Shown: positions 1 to 12,200 of the stretch, in pieces
How positions within the stretch are numbered: the first letter of the stretch is position 1
Layout: each line of letters begins with the position of its first letter
Source: Hymenolepis diminuta
Taxonomy: Eukaryota > Platyhelminthes > Cestoda > Cyclophyllidea > Hymenolepididae
DNA: 64,000 nucleotides
Assembly: GCA_900708905.1 (NCBI GenBank)
Contig: CAADRB010000053.1
Span: 62,001-126,000 of the forward strand
Direction of reading: 5' to 3'
Translations under genes and position numbers: made by a program
The notes under the pieces: generated by a model
Told to the model about the DNA's origin: nothing
The model's input: the letters and a program-made list of their open reading frames with translations, nothing else
The model's database searches: none

Positions 1-2040
1 TTTCAAACACATTTTTGCTAACTTCCCAGCTTCACTGTAAAACCGTTCTTAGATTCCATTTTCGTCATTGTAATTGCGCCGCAAAGTTTCTCTAGGATAT
101 TTTTCTGCTAGAAATTCAAAATTTATTCGTCTCCTAGCATCATTCTTCAGGCAGTTTTTTTGACAGCGTTTAGTCTACTAATATTCATCTTATGATAGGC
201 AACTGTGGATAAACTGTGGAAATGCTTCCAACATCTTTATCCCAGTCCTAATCGATAGCACTTTTGATCTTAGAATAGGTCTAGCTTCCACAATTGCATT
301 TTTTCCCTTTATGACATCAAAATTGGCGCTCAAATATTCCAGTATTTGAGTATTTTGGACTAGTACGAAGGTAGCTTTAAGATTTGTCTAGAAATTACAT
401 GCTGCAGGCTTTTCTGTTAATAGTAAGGAGAGCCAAGGAAAACTAAAAAACAACGTCAGTTAGAAGATTTTAGTGGAGAAAAAAGCTATTCCTTCACTGA
501 CCAAAATACCGAAGTCAACATTGATTATCTAAACTCATATCGGGATTTGAAATCACAAAATTATTAAAATGAGTGCATTCATTTCGCTGACATTATTTGT
601 TAATTGAGAAGACATGACTAACTAAGCAATCAAACGAACTGATCAATATGCTCAGAAATCCGCAGTTAAGTAATTAAATTTTGCCTCTTAAAAAATGAAA
701 TGTTTTAAGTCATTTATATTAACTGGAAAAAATGACAATCCCAATCAATTCTGAATAAAACTGATTAGTACTGTTGGTCTCCTGAATTTATTATTCTTCA
801 TTAAATTTTATTATTAACTAAGAAGTGTGGTTGGACTTTATAGCTGTTTGCCGTGTCTGTGTGCGTCCTCATTGTTCAACCATATAAAATACTGAGAAAT
901 CTTTATTTTTTTAATTTGAATAAATAAAAGCCCAATTGATATTTATATCTCTATAACATATTTAATCATTCAAAAACGTAAATATTATGCAATTTTAAAG
1001 AAATGTGTTCGTGGAATGTACACAGTGGTGACCTTTAGTTTCACTTAACCCGATTAACACATTAGATTAGTAAGAAGTACATTTTGATCGGCCAGCAGAT
1101 GACTGTTTGAGGCACACAATGTCAAACTAGTCAACTTTATATTTCACCGTCTTTTGCCCAATTTCGTCATCCCGCTTCAACTGGTTCTCAACTTCCGGTT
1201 ATCCATTCCCACCTCACTGATCCATCTTAATTCTCATACTTCTGTATCTTGTTAGCCTTTAAGAGATTTCTCAAAGCCTTACTCAGTTAGTCATAAAAGA
1301 GGATTATATTTAGGGTAACCTTAAGCTCCATTTAATCAAATAACAATGAGACGAGGTGAAAATAAAACTGAGTTTTGTCCACTTGGTTGTCTTCCATCTA
1401 ACAGACTGAGTCTGCTGTTATTGAAACCGATGTTTCAGGTTATTTCAGTAAACCTGAATAGGTCATTTGTATTAAAAGAAATGTAAAATAAACATAAGCA
1501 TTAATATAAAAAAATACTCTAGCAATGTTTAATCGAAGAAAAAATATTTAATCTATTAGGGAGGCTGAATTTAGATGGTCTACAAAAATAAGGATGAGAG
1601 TGGTACAAATCACATGTTCTTCAAATTTGCGCTTTCTTCAAGAGTCAAATAAATTTGTCTGGGTTATGAAATATGTAGCCATGAAACTGTGGGAAGAGAA
1701 CCCAAATCTCCAATATTGAAAGCTAACTCCCAATCGTCTTCTTTATGTTTTTCTGCTTTTTATTTAGCAATTATAATAGTTAAAGATTTTATTTACAAAT
1801 TGTATTTGTGATACAAACGTCAGCGGATCAGTTTTGCTACAGCAAAATGTCTTTAATTTTAAATTAGTAGGTAACTAAAGATATGATCCTTTATCTTAGG
1901 TTCAGAGAGGTTATTTTGTTTCTTACTTGTACTTCATTTTAAATAATCTCCTGAGAGTACATGAACACATTTCACTGTCCAATAGATTTTCGTATGAGTA
2001 TCCATCAACCAATCAAAAGAAGACTCAAATTTGCTGGATC
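1..2040. other. Intergenic, no gene seen
   Basis: This A+T-rich stretch has no reading frame of coding character and no exon series that I could assemble on either strand. Short A/T runs are frequent. It forms the 5' flank of the FLP neuropeptide gene and may hold its enhancers, but no motif stands out before the TATA-like box near 2042. Confidence 0.6.
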
Positions 2041-2041
2041 T

Positions 2042-2049
2042 TATATAAA
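2042..2049 (+). promoter_or_regulatory. TATA-like box of the FLP gene
   Basis: TATATAAA lies 73 bases upstream of the proposed start codon at 2122. If it works as a TATA box, transcription would start about 25-35 bases downstream and leave a 5' leader of roughly 40-55 bases. A/T-rich sequence gives such matches by chance; position is the main support. Confidence 0.4.
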
Positions 2050-2121
2050 TATGGACTTTAAAACGAACCGAACTATTCATATTTTTACTGTAATTTTAAT
2101 TTTCTTGAATATATTGTTAAA

Positions 2122-3296
2122 ATGATGTAAGTTTTACTTTTTTACTTCAAGTATTCAATAATCTTGGTTCGGCTTACTCACCTTTAGTGTTCTCTCTATC
2201 TATTATATTTTTGAATGTTAAAAAATTTGTGCTTATATTAATTTGATAATTAACTTTATTCTGGAGTTTAATTAGGTATTTGTCAATTATAGAAGGATTT
2301 CATGTTGTGTTCTACTGACATTTGGTATTGCACTCGTTTATGGAATGCGTAAGTGAAAATTTTTCAAATTAATTTTCAAGACATTAATTAAAACAATCAC
2401 CTACCGTCTTATTAGTGTTTAATATAGATATCTGATATTCATTCGAAATAATGATGGAATAAAAAGCAAGCTTTAGGTTCCTAAAGATCTTTCAGGTAAA
2501 ATTTAAAAAGGTTGATCAATTATACTTTTAAAATGATCTTTTTATAATACTCCAGTCGGATAATTTTTCACATTTTCATTTGCGTGAAATAAATATTCCG
2601 CACGCAGTCTCAGAACAATGCTTCAGCTGTATTTAATTATCAATTAATTATATTTGAATAACTAGAAAAATCAGAGAATATTATGAGTGCATTCATATTT
2701 TTTTAATTAAACAATAAATAATGAATACATTAATGAAAATTACACATGTAAGAATATGCATGTGTGAATCGCTTCAAATATAATTCACTTTATTGGTGCA
2801 ATGAATCGTTCAATTGGCTGAATGGACAAAGTTGAAATTTAAAATGAATATACTGAAGATGAATCCGCATTGACAGTTTTGCTACCATGGATTTGATTTT
2901 TAATTTTAGCACCTGTTCGATTCGAAAATTCCGGTGAGTCGGAGCGGCATACCAGTGACATCGACGAACTGGAAAATCAGCTTGAAGAAATAGTGGAAAA
3001 TCTCCGTCAGCGAAGAGGCAATTACTTCCGATTCGGCAAAAGAAGATCTCTGCCAAATCGGCGACTTATGGAAAGTGTATGTTTTGATAAAATCCGAAGA
3101 TGGTACTGTAGATTTCGTTTAAATTTTGAGCACTTTACATACAAACCCGTAAAACGCATATAATCATAAGATCAGCTTAGTATTCTGCAAGAGCTTTTTC
3201 TCCTTAATTAACACCTGTCAGCAAAATTTATAGCAAGTTGGATAAAAAAAATTCTTTTATAATAATATTTTATTTTATTTTTAGCTCCTGCAATGA
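2122..3296 (+). CDS. flp: FMRFamide-like peptide (FLP) precursor, GNYFRFamide
   Basis: This is a secreted neuropeptide precursor of 79 residues, assembled from four exons: 2122-2126, 2293-2348, 2910-3076 and 3285-3296 (stop TGA 3294-3296). All introns are GT-AG (gtaagt, gtaagt, gtatgt donors) and the phases join without a break. Residues 1-19 form a signal peptide: Met-Ile-Arg, then a hydrophobic run ending Val-Tyr-Gly. An acidic spacer rich in Glu, Asp and Asn follows (about 21-52). The dibasic Arg-Arg at 56-57 precedes GNYFRF (58-63), the amide-donor Gly64 and the cleavage site Lys-Arg-Arg (65-67). Processing would release one GNYFRFamide, one residue different from GNFFRFamide of the tapeworm Moniezia expansa. 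Such peptides excite flatworm muscle. The last exon adds only Leu-Leu-Gln. A donor two bases earlier (after 3074) is possible but would change the C-terminus. The peptide identity is firm; exon 1 and the last exon are inferred from splice signals. Confidence 0.88.
3017..3046 (+). other. Mature GNYFRFamide and processing site
   Basis: Codons 3017-3034 encode the six-residue peptide, 3035-3037 the glycine used for C-terminal amidation and 3038-3046 the Lys-Arg-Arg cleavage site. The Arg-Arg just before (3011-3016) is the N-terminal cleavage site. Only one copy of the peptide is present, unlike many FLP precursors of nematodes and arthropods. Confidence 0.9.
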
Positions 3297-3351
3297 ACAC
3301 GAATGCAGAGAATAAACCGTTCGATGATCATTTTTTATATAAATTGATTTA

Positions 3352-3357
3352 AATAAA
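3352..3357 (+). other. Poly(A) signal of the FLP gene
   Basis: AATAAA lies 55 bases after the proposed stop codon. A second AATAAA at 3311-3316 is only 14 bases past the stop. Either gives a very short 3' untranslated region and supports the gene ending here. Confidence 0.6.
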
Positions 3358-5341
3358 GAATCATTTCGAACTCGAGCACGTCTTTCATTTCGGTAGAGTC
3401 TGGGATTGCAAGTTCATTAAACTTTAATTCAATCTAAATAACAACGGTTCCTATCTGAGCTAAAGTAAAAATTCAAATTAATAAAACCCAATAATTGAAT
3501 ACAGTCGATATTGTAAAATCAAATCTAAAACACTAATAAAAGTGGTTTGGAAATCAACAAAATCAAAAACGTTTTTTTAACCTTGTTTGGATCACTTCTT
3601 TTGAAATTGACATTATGGCTTGAACACCTGCGCTCAAAAATCCGGGAGAATAGTACTTGACAGAAAATTCACGCCATTTGTAATTTTTCAATTGCAGGTA
3701 GATTACTGCAAATATCAGAAAATAAAAAATTCATGAGCAAGAAGAATTTAATATTTTTTTTGTATTTAATAGGCGTTCATTATCATATAGTGTAATGGCA
3801 TAAATTTCTAGAACATCCACATATCTTTGATTAGAAAGTTAATACCCGTCTCTGACAAATAATATTTAGGTTTTCTATTTATTTTAGATTTAACCGGTAA
3901 AATTAGTACTTGTTTCTTGTGTATTAAAGCACATTATTCACAAAATTTTCCCAGTAAATTGAAACAAAAGAATTTTAACAGCGAAAACCTGCCTACGTTT
4001 GAATCAATTGTCTATTATATAGTAATTACATTTTAAAAAGAAAAAAAAACTCTATCATATTAAAAGTAGCAAAAGAAGGAAAAATTTTGTTTCTCCATTT
4101 TGATCATGCTTAGTCATGCCACCGGATACGCATAGATGACTAAGCAAATTGTTGTCTTTTATATTAGCTACTAATATAGTAAATAAGGAAAGCAATAACG
4201 CTCAAAATCATTGACCATCTATTATAATTAGACATAAGTAATAGATAAGGTTGTAATATTACTAATCTGCAATCGTTGACAGTTTATTTGCCACCAAAGA
4301 TAATCATCCATAATCAATTGTCCAGACAAATAGTCAACCATATTTTATTAGCGTTCAGTATATTTTATTATATTTTACCATAAGGTCTTATCTAGGGCAC
4401 CGTTTTATTTGGATGTATACTGCTTTCAATATACATCAATATATATGTTTAATAAGCTAATGGAAATCGATCGTGTTGACATCCGCTTTAAAGTCTGGAG
4501 GCCTCTTTTCCTCTATTAATAAAACAGCCATTCTTGAGAAAATATGGGAGCACCCTGTGTCTTTGTGACTAAATTTTCAGGAGATTGGACGAAATTTATT
4601 CAATATTCTACCTTCAATACATTCCAGTAATTACGCATTTCAATAATCTGTTCTTATTCAAAGTATAGTTTTAGGAAGCGCCAGTCATATTTATTTATAA
4701 AATATTATATCAGCTAAACGCTTTTCAAAAATGCAGATGGGTGTGGTGCAGCCACCTATTCTTTACACTCGAGCAATTTCAGATGCTAGCTTCATTCTTA
4801 GAACGGGATTGTGAAGCATCTGACCATTAAGATAAAAAGAGAACTGAAATCTCCATTCATAAAAATCAATGCAGCTATATCCAATCGTCCTGAAAACTGA
4901 TCTTTAATATAAGTGACGGATAATGACACAAATTGCAACTCAAATTCCACTGACAACTTTACTTTTCAAGAAAGACGTCTACAAATCTATCACCTTCCTT
5001 TCTATTTGGTAACTATAATATTTAAAATATGCATCTTTATATCCAAACCGTATTGACAATTTGAACACTTTCTAATCATTATTTGCTGATCAAACAGACT
5101 AAATAATACGGTTGTATTAATCAAAGGCAGTTTGGATGGCGTCATTGTAATTTTCAAATTTAAGATCTATAAATTTGTATAAACTGTGAATTCTATTCGG
5201 CATACGTTTATTTTCTAATGACAAGGATATTAACCGGATGACGCAACTTACGTAGATTCCAATCTAGCAGAACTTACCACAGTTTACCCAATGTGAATTT
5301 TCATGATACATGCTTGGCATAACTTAAATTTAAATAAATAA

Positions 5342-5364
5342 ATATATATATATATATATATATA
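5342..5364. repeat. (AT)n microsatellite
   Basis: About 11 uninterrupted AT units, preceded by several AAAT-like units. Confidence 0.95.
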
Positions 5365-6506
5365 GAAAAAAGAAAAATTGGGCACCAATTTATGTAATTT
5401 AAAAATAATAAATATTTTGAAAATTATTTTGACCATTACAATGAAGAAAACCTTTAAAAATTTCTATCACTGAAAAGCATCTGAATGACAACTTCAACAA
5501 GGCATAAAAGGGACGCTACCAATAGTACTGATATATGTGAATTCTAGAGATTGTCCATAGTCTTATATAGGATGTGGGACTTGTATTAATTGTCAAATTC
5601 ATTGATTTGATTCATAAAAATGTATATTACCTTTACGCCAAAGCACTGAATACGCTTATTTTCGACTTTAGCTTCATAAAATATACAAAACTAATTGTTT
5701 TCGCGAATACAAAAGTTTTGACTTAATAATCATAACATTCTTAAAAAACGCGGACTTTTCTGGTGTGGTCAGCTTAGCTCAACAGTGGTGATTTAAAGAG
5801 AAATATTTTACTATAATATTGGTTAAAAATTCCCTCTTACTTCAAAAACACTCATGTAATATCCAAAAAACACCCTGAATTTCAGATTAATTCTCTTAGT
5901 TTGTGACTATGATACCTATTTTAATCATGTTAAAGTTATTGTGCATATTTTCTACCAAAATCAAGGTCTTTTTGTCTACCTTAAATAACGGAGTTACCAT
6001 AGGAGTTAAAAACCACTCATCGAGCTTATTATAAACTTTTAGTAGGAGTATACATTAAAGTTCAATACAAACGAAACTTACAGTATTTGAATTCTAAGAA
6101 CATTGAGTTTTCCACTTTCTCACAAGGAGCATATTTCTATTTGTAATATGATCTAATCTCCGAGTTTCTAGAAAAGTCTACATTCGTTCATTTGTTATTT
6201 AAATTGATCGGCACGTTGGCTACACCACTTTAATTCATTGGTATCAGCTTACAAACATGATACTATCAAAGGTATTTTTAACATCGCAAAGTTCACTAGA
6301 TATCATCCATTTTTGAATTTTCAATTTTTAATTTTAAATTAATATATATTTTGTTGATTTACTTGCGCTTAATTAATATTTTATCAAAATATTATTTACC
6401 ATCAGATATTATCTACCGAATCAAGCTGAAAAGCAAAAAACTTTTATTGTTTGATACAATGAAATTTTAAATTTATAACATCTTAGTAAACCGGCATATT
6501 TTAAAT

Positions 6507-6692
6507 GTGAGATTTCTGACGAACCAATGTTTAAGAATGCATATTACACAACTGCTTCCTTTGTGTCTCCGTGGTTTACAACTGCCTAATGGTAGCATCC
6601 AACAGCTGGGGCTACAAGTACTACCAGAATCAGAGTATCCAGATTTTGAAGTCAGAGGGGCCGCCGCACATGAGAGAATGGAATCTCTTTGA
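6507..6692 (+). other. Exon-like G+C-richer islet, unrecognised
   Basis: A patch of about 130 bases (6560-6690) has clearly higher G+C than its surroundings. It stays open for 61 codons in the + frame starting at 6507; the product has a Leu/Gln-rich stretch followed by PESEYPDFEVRGAAAHERM and then a stop. An overlapping + frame from 6571 and one - frame are also open, so the coding strand is not settled. I found no strong splice acceptor or donor. It could be a decayed exon, a transposon fragment or chance. No family recognised. Confidence 0.2.
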
Positions 6693-8884
6693 AGAGATCT
6701 GTTTTTTTTATTTGTTCAAGGAAAAACAGAAAGAAAATTTATTTATCCATATTTATGACAGAACACGAAGAGAATCAAAAAGAAGAAGGCTTTTCGTTTG
6801 TAGAGGTACCTGCATTTCTGATAATCAGCGACATTTCGAGATACAGAACTTATATTTAAGTTTAAAAATATATTTGAAATTCCGAAGATTTTTATATTTG
6901 ATTATATCTTAGGAGATACTAGGGGTTACCTTCTTGAAGTTTTATTTTCTACAGTGCAAAAGAAAATATTTTGCCAGAAGAAATCGCACTTTCACTTAAG
7001 CAAGAACGGATTTTTCAAAAATGGAAGCGACGAACAAAATCTTGTGATGAAAAATTTTCTTCCTTTCGCTGATTGTAAACTGAGTTGGTATTTGTTAAAA
7101 TTTTTTTCTACATTTTATATAAATCCATTTTTTCTTGTTTCCTCAGTTTAATTTAAGGACAACTATAGCAGTGAAAACTATCTTTTACTGTTTATATACT
7201 TGCAATGAATCACATGATGCCCTATAGGCTGTCGAGTAAACCACATTGGAGCGAAACAAGATAGCCCCTCTAAGTGTACCCTATGTAAACTTTCACCCAT
7301 TGTCATTCATTTTTGCAAACTAATTTTACTTAATACAACCCTTTCGCATTCCTCTCTGCTTCGAATATACTACTGGCTCAATTCAACTCTTGTTCTGATG
7401 TAGGAAATGCTGTTATCTCCTGTTATTCTTCAAGATTATTAGATTTTAAGGGTATATCTCAATCAGAATATAGAAGTAGCTTTATTGGAACTAACACTAC
7501 TTTCTGCTAAATCATGTCAATTACTTCAGACTTATTGACTGACCTCTGTAGATATATGCCAGTATCATAAGATAGACAGCCATTCTATCAATGATCTACT
7601 ATTTCTCCTATCAGAAAGAAACAGTAATTAAACATTTCAAAAGTTGATTATCAAAAGCACAAAATTCAGATTAAAATTTTTAATCATTTGTGAGGATAGC
7701 AGCTTGTACATATTTTCATACTTGACTGTTGTAAAAACACTCACAGGCAGATTAAGAAATACAATTTTTATAGGTTGGAAACATATGGATACTGAAAATC
7801 AAACAAGCAGGACAATATGGACTAAGAGAAAGCAATTGAAAGAAAAAATATATTAAGAACATCAAAATTACTTGTTGAAATTAGATCTGTTACTTCCTCC
7901 ATTTATTTTACTGATTCATGTTCAGATGTTCGACTTTTTGGGAATTCGAAGGCAGTATTCACGTAAACCATGTCAGTACAAAAGGTAAAGTACACAAAAA
8001 AAACAATGTTTATTTAATTTTAAATGTATTGTCAATATTGCTAACATATTCAATAAATTTGTAAATCTATGAAACACCAAACTGATATATTGTTCTATTA
8101 AAATAAGTTTTACTAATTTGAAGGCAAAACAACTTTCAGTATTTTTTCTGTCAAGTTGGAAAATCATCACCACTTTTTTAAATTAGCTTAGAAGAAAATA
8201 TCAGCACTGATAACAAATTGTGCAAACTTTTCTTAAGTTTTATAATTAGGTAAAGTGCTCAAATTAACAAAAGCGAGCTGCTTTCAAAAGTTTGAGATGA
8301 TCTTATATTCTTCATAATAAATAGTTACCACTCATTCAATAATAAATATGCGAAAATTCATTAATTCCTAGTTCCGTCCATCCTGCTAACGTACCATGGT
8401 CTGTTCGTGTTTAGCTGATTTCTTATATAAACAGGCCTAAATTTGGAAAATAATCAGTGTAGCAATTAAAAAAACGATACATTTTAATAGACGTATAACC
8501 TTCTCCTAGGTAATTGATACATAGTTTATGGCTGTGAGAGTGCTCGGTTAAATGCTACCTGCAATTTAGCAATAAAATCTTTGTGTTGTAGAAATTGCAG
8601 TGGCTCGGACTTCAGAAATCACATTCAAGCCTGCCGTTTGAATAATAAAAGAGTTCCCAGAAGGATGATTAGCAGTGTTATGTATTATTATAGAGTTATG
8701 GTTTCGAACTGATTTTGGTGTGTGATCAAAGTCTTAAAATTTATTTATAGCAACTATAACAATTTCCGTGCTATTCGAAGATATTTCCTCTAAAACGTAT
8801 CTAGGAGGTAGGAAAAATGATAGGTAACAGTGATTCAGCTCGGTTATGGAATGGTGATTTCTTTAACCTTTGATTCTCCATTAT

Positions 8885-9245
8885 CGCATTTTACTGTCAT
8901 CAGGTTTGAAGAGGAGGGATCTAAAAGATACAGAGAACAACATTGAGGTATCAAAGAATCTTTATTTGGTTTTTCGACTTGGGTTGTACAATATTTACTA
9001 AATGAGAAGTTCACGTTCGAAAATTCAAATTTTACGATTCGCCACCTAGGAAAAGCTCATCTACGATATTCCATGCTTATTGAACGGTGTTATTTACTCA
9101 GGAAGGGTTAATCTTGTCGCTTCGATTCATTTTTTCCACTGTTTGAGAAGGCAAAGCATCTTTAAGGATATTCAACAGCTTTCCTTTGGAACATAGCAAA
9201 GATGAGAGAGTCTAAAGTTTTAAATTAGCAGAACCTCGTAATTTT
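8885..9245 (+). repeat. Interspersed repeat family R1, copy A
   Basis: This segment resembles 44640-45040 in the same orientation and order. Shared pieces include acaatatttactaaatg (8988-9004) and aaaattcaaattt (9020-9032). A GAGGAGGGA...AAAAG...AGAG block comes before these, and a block reading ...AGCAGA(A/G)CC(T/C)(C/T)GTAA comes near the end (about 9224-9241). The copies have diverged by many substitutions and small indels. No intact protein is encoded. Ends are approximate. Confidence 0.6.
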
Positions 9246-9249
9246 TGTT

Positions 9250-12200
9250 TACTCAATGTGAACTCTTAAATGCACTCATTTTGGAGAGGGAATTGAAACT
9301 TGGATATTTCTGTTTTGGAATCGAGGAGTCTCCACAACTTTATCTAAAATTTCTATAATTTTGCTACTATAACCCTTAGGTCTTAACATTTTATTCGGAA
9401 ATTCTATTTGGTTGGGAGCAAGCTTAAAAGTTGATTGGGAAAATTAGTATTAAATGGCGGTTTTCGGGAATGAGGCCGATCTTTCCTTTGTATTTTTTTA
9501 TTTTTAACTTTAATATATACTCTCAGAATCATCTTACGGCACAAGAAAGCGTATACCAGATCTTGAGAAGTAATGGATACTACAATACTGTATTTTAACA
9601 GAAAATATGTTGACCAGAACAGAATAGTTACTGCAGTCTCTTAATGATTATATCTGGCGTTCGTTTCTGAATAAAAAGGGGAAAGTACAGAGAAAAATTT
9701 CTATTTCTATTTGACTGACATAATAACCTGTATACCTGGATAAAGTGCATTCAAAGGACATCCATAATTAAGGAAACATAGAGCTGCATAGAAATAAACT
9801 TAAAAGGCTTTTCTTATGTCACTATAATTAGTGGTTTCGTGCAAAAGGCATCATTATTTGAATAGATCTTCATTTAACTCGCATAAGTGAATAAAAATAA
9901 GACAATGAGGTTGATTGAGGTATTTTTCGTCAAAATACAGCCTATTATTCTTGGAACCAACGGTAGTAATCATCATTTTTAGGCTATATCGTTATCTGTC
10001 AAAATTTTATAGTTGCGAGAATAGTAGTATACAGAGAGAAAGAGAGAGGACTACAAAATCAGGTTTTTGAGGAGCCGCAGACAGAAGTTGCAAACAGAGT
10101 AAGGCTTGCAGAAGGAAGAATAGAATTGCATAGCTATCTATTTGAAAATCGGGATTTCAGAATCGAAGGAAACCCAGCAAGGGGTACTAATTGGCCAATT
10201 GTTGAAAGAGAATGTTAAAATAGTTAAGAACAGTCAGGAATAGTGTTGGATGTTTAGATGATTGGTGATTGGGAGATATCTATTTCGATTATCCCGTGCG
10301 TTTAATAGCCATACTGAATTATGCATGGCAATAACTAAGAGATAGCAGTTCCGATTCCCGTCAAGCTTCTTAAAAATATTGAGGCATGTACCATAAATAA
10401 CTGTCCATTCATGAAATTTTCAACATTAAAACTGACTTTTATTTCACTTTATAAACTTTTATGGAATATTTTAACATATATATTGATTTATTATGAATGT
10501 GGGGGAAAATATTATAGTATTATGGGGCACAAGGCAGCCCACTTTACAAAATGTCCATTAATCCCTTAGAAAATGTCATGTACTAAAATAAATGTGTGAC
10601 ACGTTAGTTTTAATGTTTGCATAGATCGTCAACTGAGAATTGAAGACGATTGAGTTACTTTTGGTTTAGATAAAATTATCCAATTTTGCAAGTGTACGTG
10701 CATCTTAAATGTCACTTTGGAAGTTACAGATACTTGCATTTAGAAGTCCAGAAATAATTAAGGAAGTGATTTTTTTACCAATAAAACTTAACTGAAAACA
10801 CGATGCCGATCTTCATTGAGACAATAAAATTAAATTTTAGGTTTTTCATGCTGATTTGTATCTCCAGTTTGAATTTTCACAACTGTTGTTAATAATATTT
10901 ATGGTGCATTCGATTTCAACACTGAAAAAGGAAAAAGAGGAAAAAAATCGTTTTTTAGAAAAGACAACAGCCTTTACCTTAATCAACCCAAATTGAAAGT
11001 CGCTATCGGCGTAAAGCAAATTATCTAATGGTGGAGTATTCACCATTAGCATCAAGGCTGCAAAATAGAATAGTAGATTTTGTTAATTTTTTAAATGGGT
11101 AGATAAAATGGTGATTATCAAAGTGGTCAAATATGTCCGGAAAGTTTGTTTGATTGTTTACTTCTTAGGTCAGTCTGTACCATTTAATGTATAATGCTAT
11201 AATGGCATAATAGCTATTCACTAAAAATATACAAAGTTTATTTTGTGCATTCGTTAGTTATTTTGCCTTCGTGACTATAAAATTCCCTTGGATTTAGGTT
11301 TAATTTCTTAAAGGTTCAGAGTTAAGTCTAATGAATATTAATCGTACTGCATATTGAGATTAAGAGAATAAGGATACACATCAGACTAATCTGATAAGAG
11401 GATGCATAGCTAAAAGTATATAATTTGGTCTATGGTTACAAATTGTTTGCCTATTTGGTATTCAGCTCAAGAGAATAAGTCCTGTTCTATTCTACTGCTT
11501 TCCCAAAACGTTTGCGCGCAATTTTCAACCTTACACGTCACTGATATCACTTGAATCTGTATGTGGTGGATATTTTTGTTTACAGCTCTCTATTTTCTGA
11601 TACATTTGTTTCATTATTAATTTTTAATTACGGTTGGGGGCGAGATGTAGAGGAAAACCTATCTGAAAGAGTACAAACTGGCTAATTTGTTGTGTTTAGT
11701 AATAATTAAACCCTTGCGGAATGTACTGATTGCGCTAACCACCTAATTCTGTTCCTCACGTGTAAATTCCACTTTCTTCCATTTCATTATTTGCTACCGT
11801 TTCGATTTTAAAGTATTTAGTCAGCAAGCGAGAAAGCTTATAAAGGCGTCAAGGCAAAAATATTACTTTAATGTGAGAAAAAAGATTTCATCATATATTT
11901 CCGCCTGATAATAATAACATTTTTACATATGTCCACTATACAATCCCATCTACCTTATTTTCACATTATTGGCCCGTTTTAAATTTCAAGGTTATCACTG
12001 CATTTGGTCAAGTGTCAAACTGGCTTGCTTTCTCACTCTTCTCTTATAGCTATTTTGAAATTCAGGGTGACGTATTTTTATATGATTTCGTAATCATCCC
12101 ATTTTCACATAGTCCTTGTAGCAACTATCCACTGGACAAGGAATTCTATAAGTTTGTTAAATACCTGCATTTCGGCGATAACCTATTCTTCTCATCTCAC

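Larger units (their letters stand above)
3400..8880. other. Intergenic, no gene supported
   Basis: This is A/T-rich DNA with an (AT)n tract at about 5342-5364. Open frames here are short and lack domain character. A richer islet at about 6505-6695 is described separately. No exon series with consistent splice signals was found on either strand. Confidence 0.5.

Noticed and set aside
2790..3056. - strand open frame of 88 codons over the FLP gene
   Set aside because: It is the antisense shadow of the exon that encodes GNYFRFamide; the + strand has signal peptide, processing sites and splice signals.
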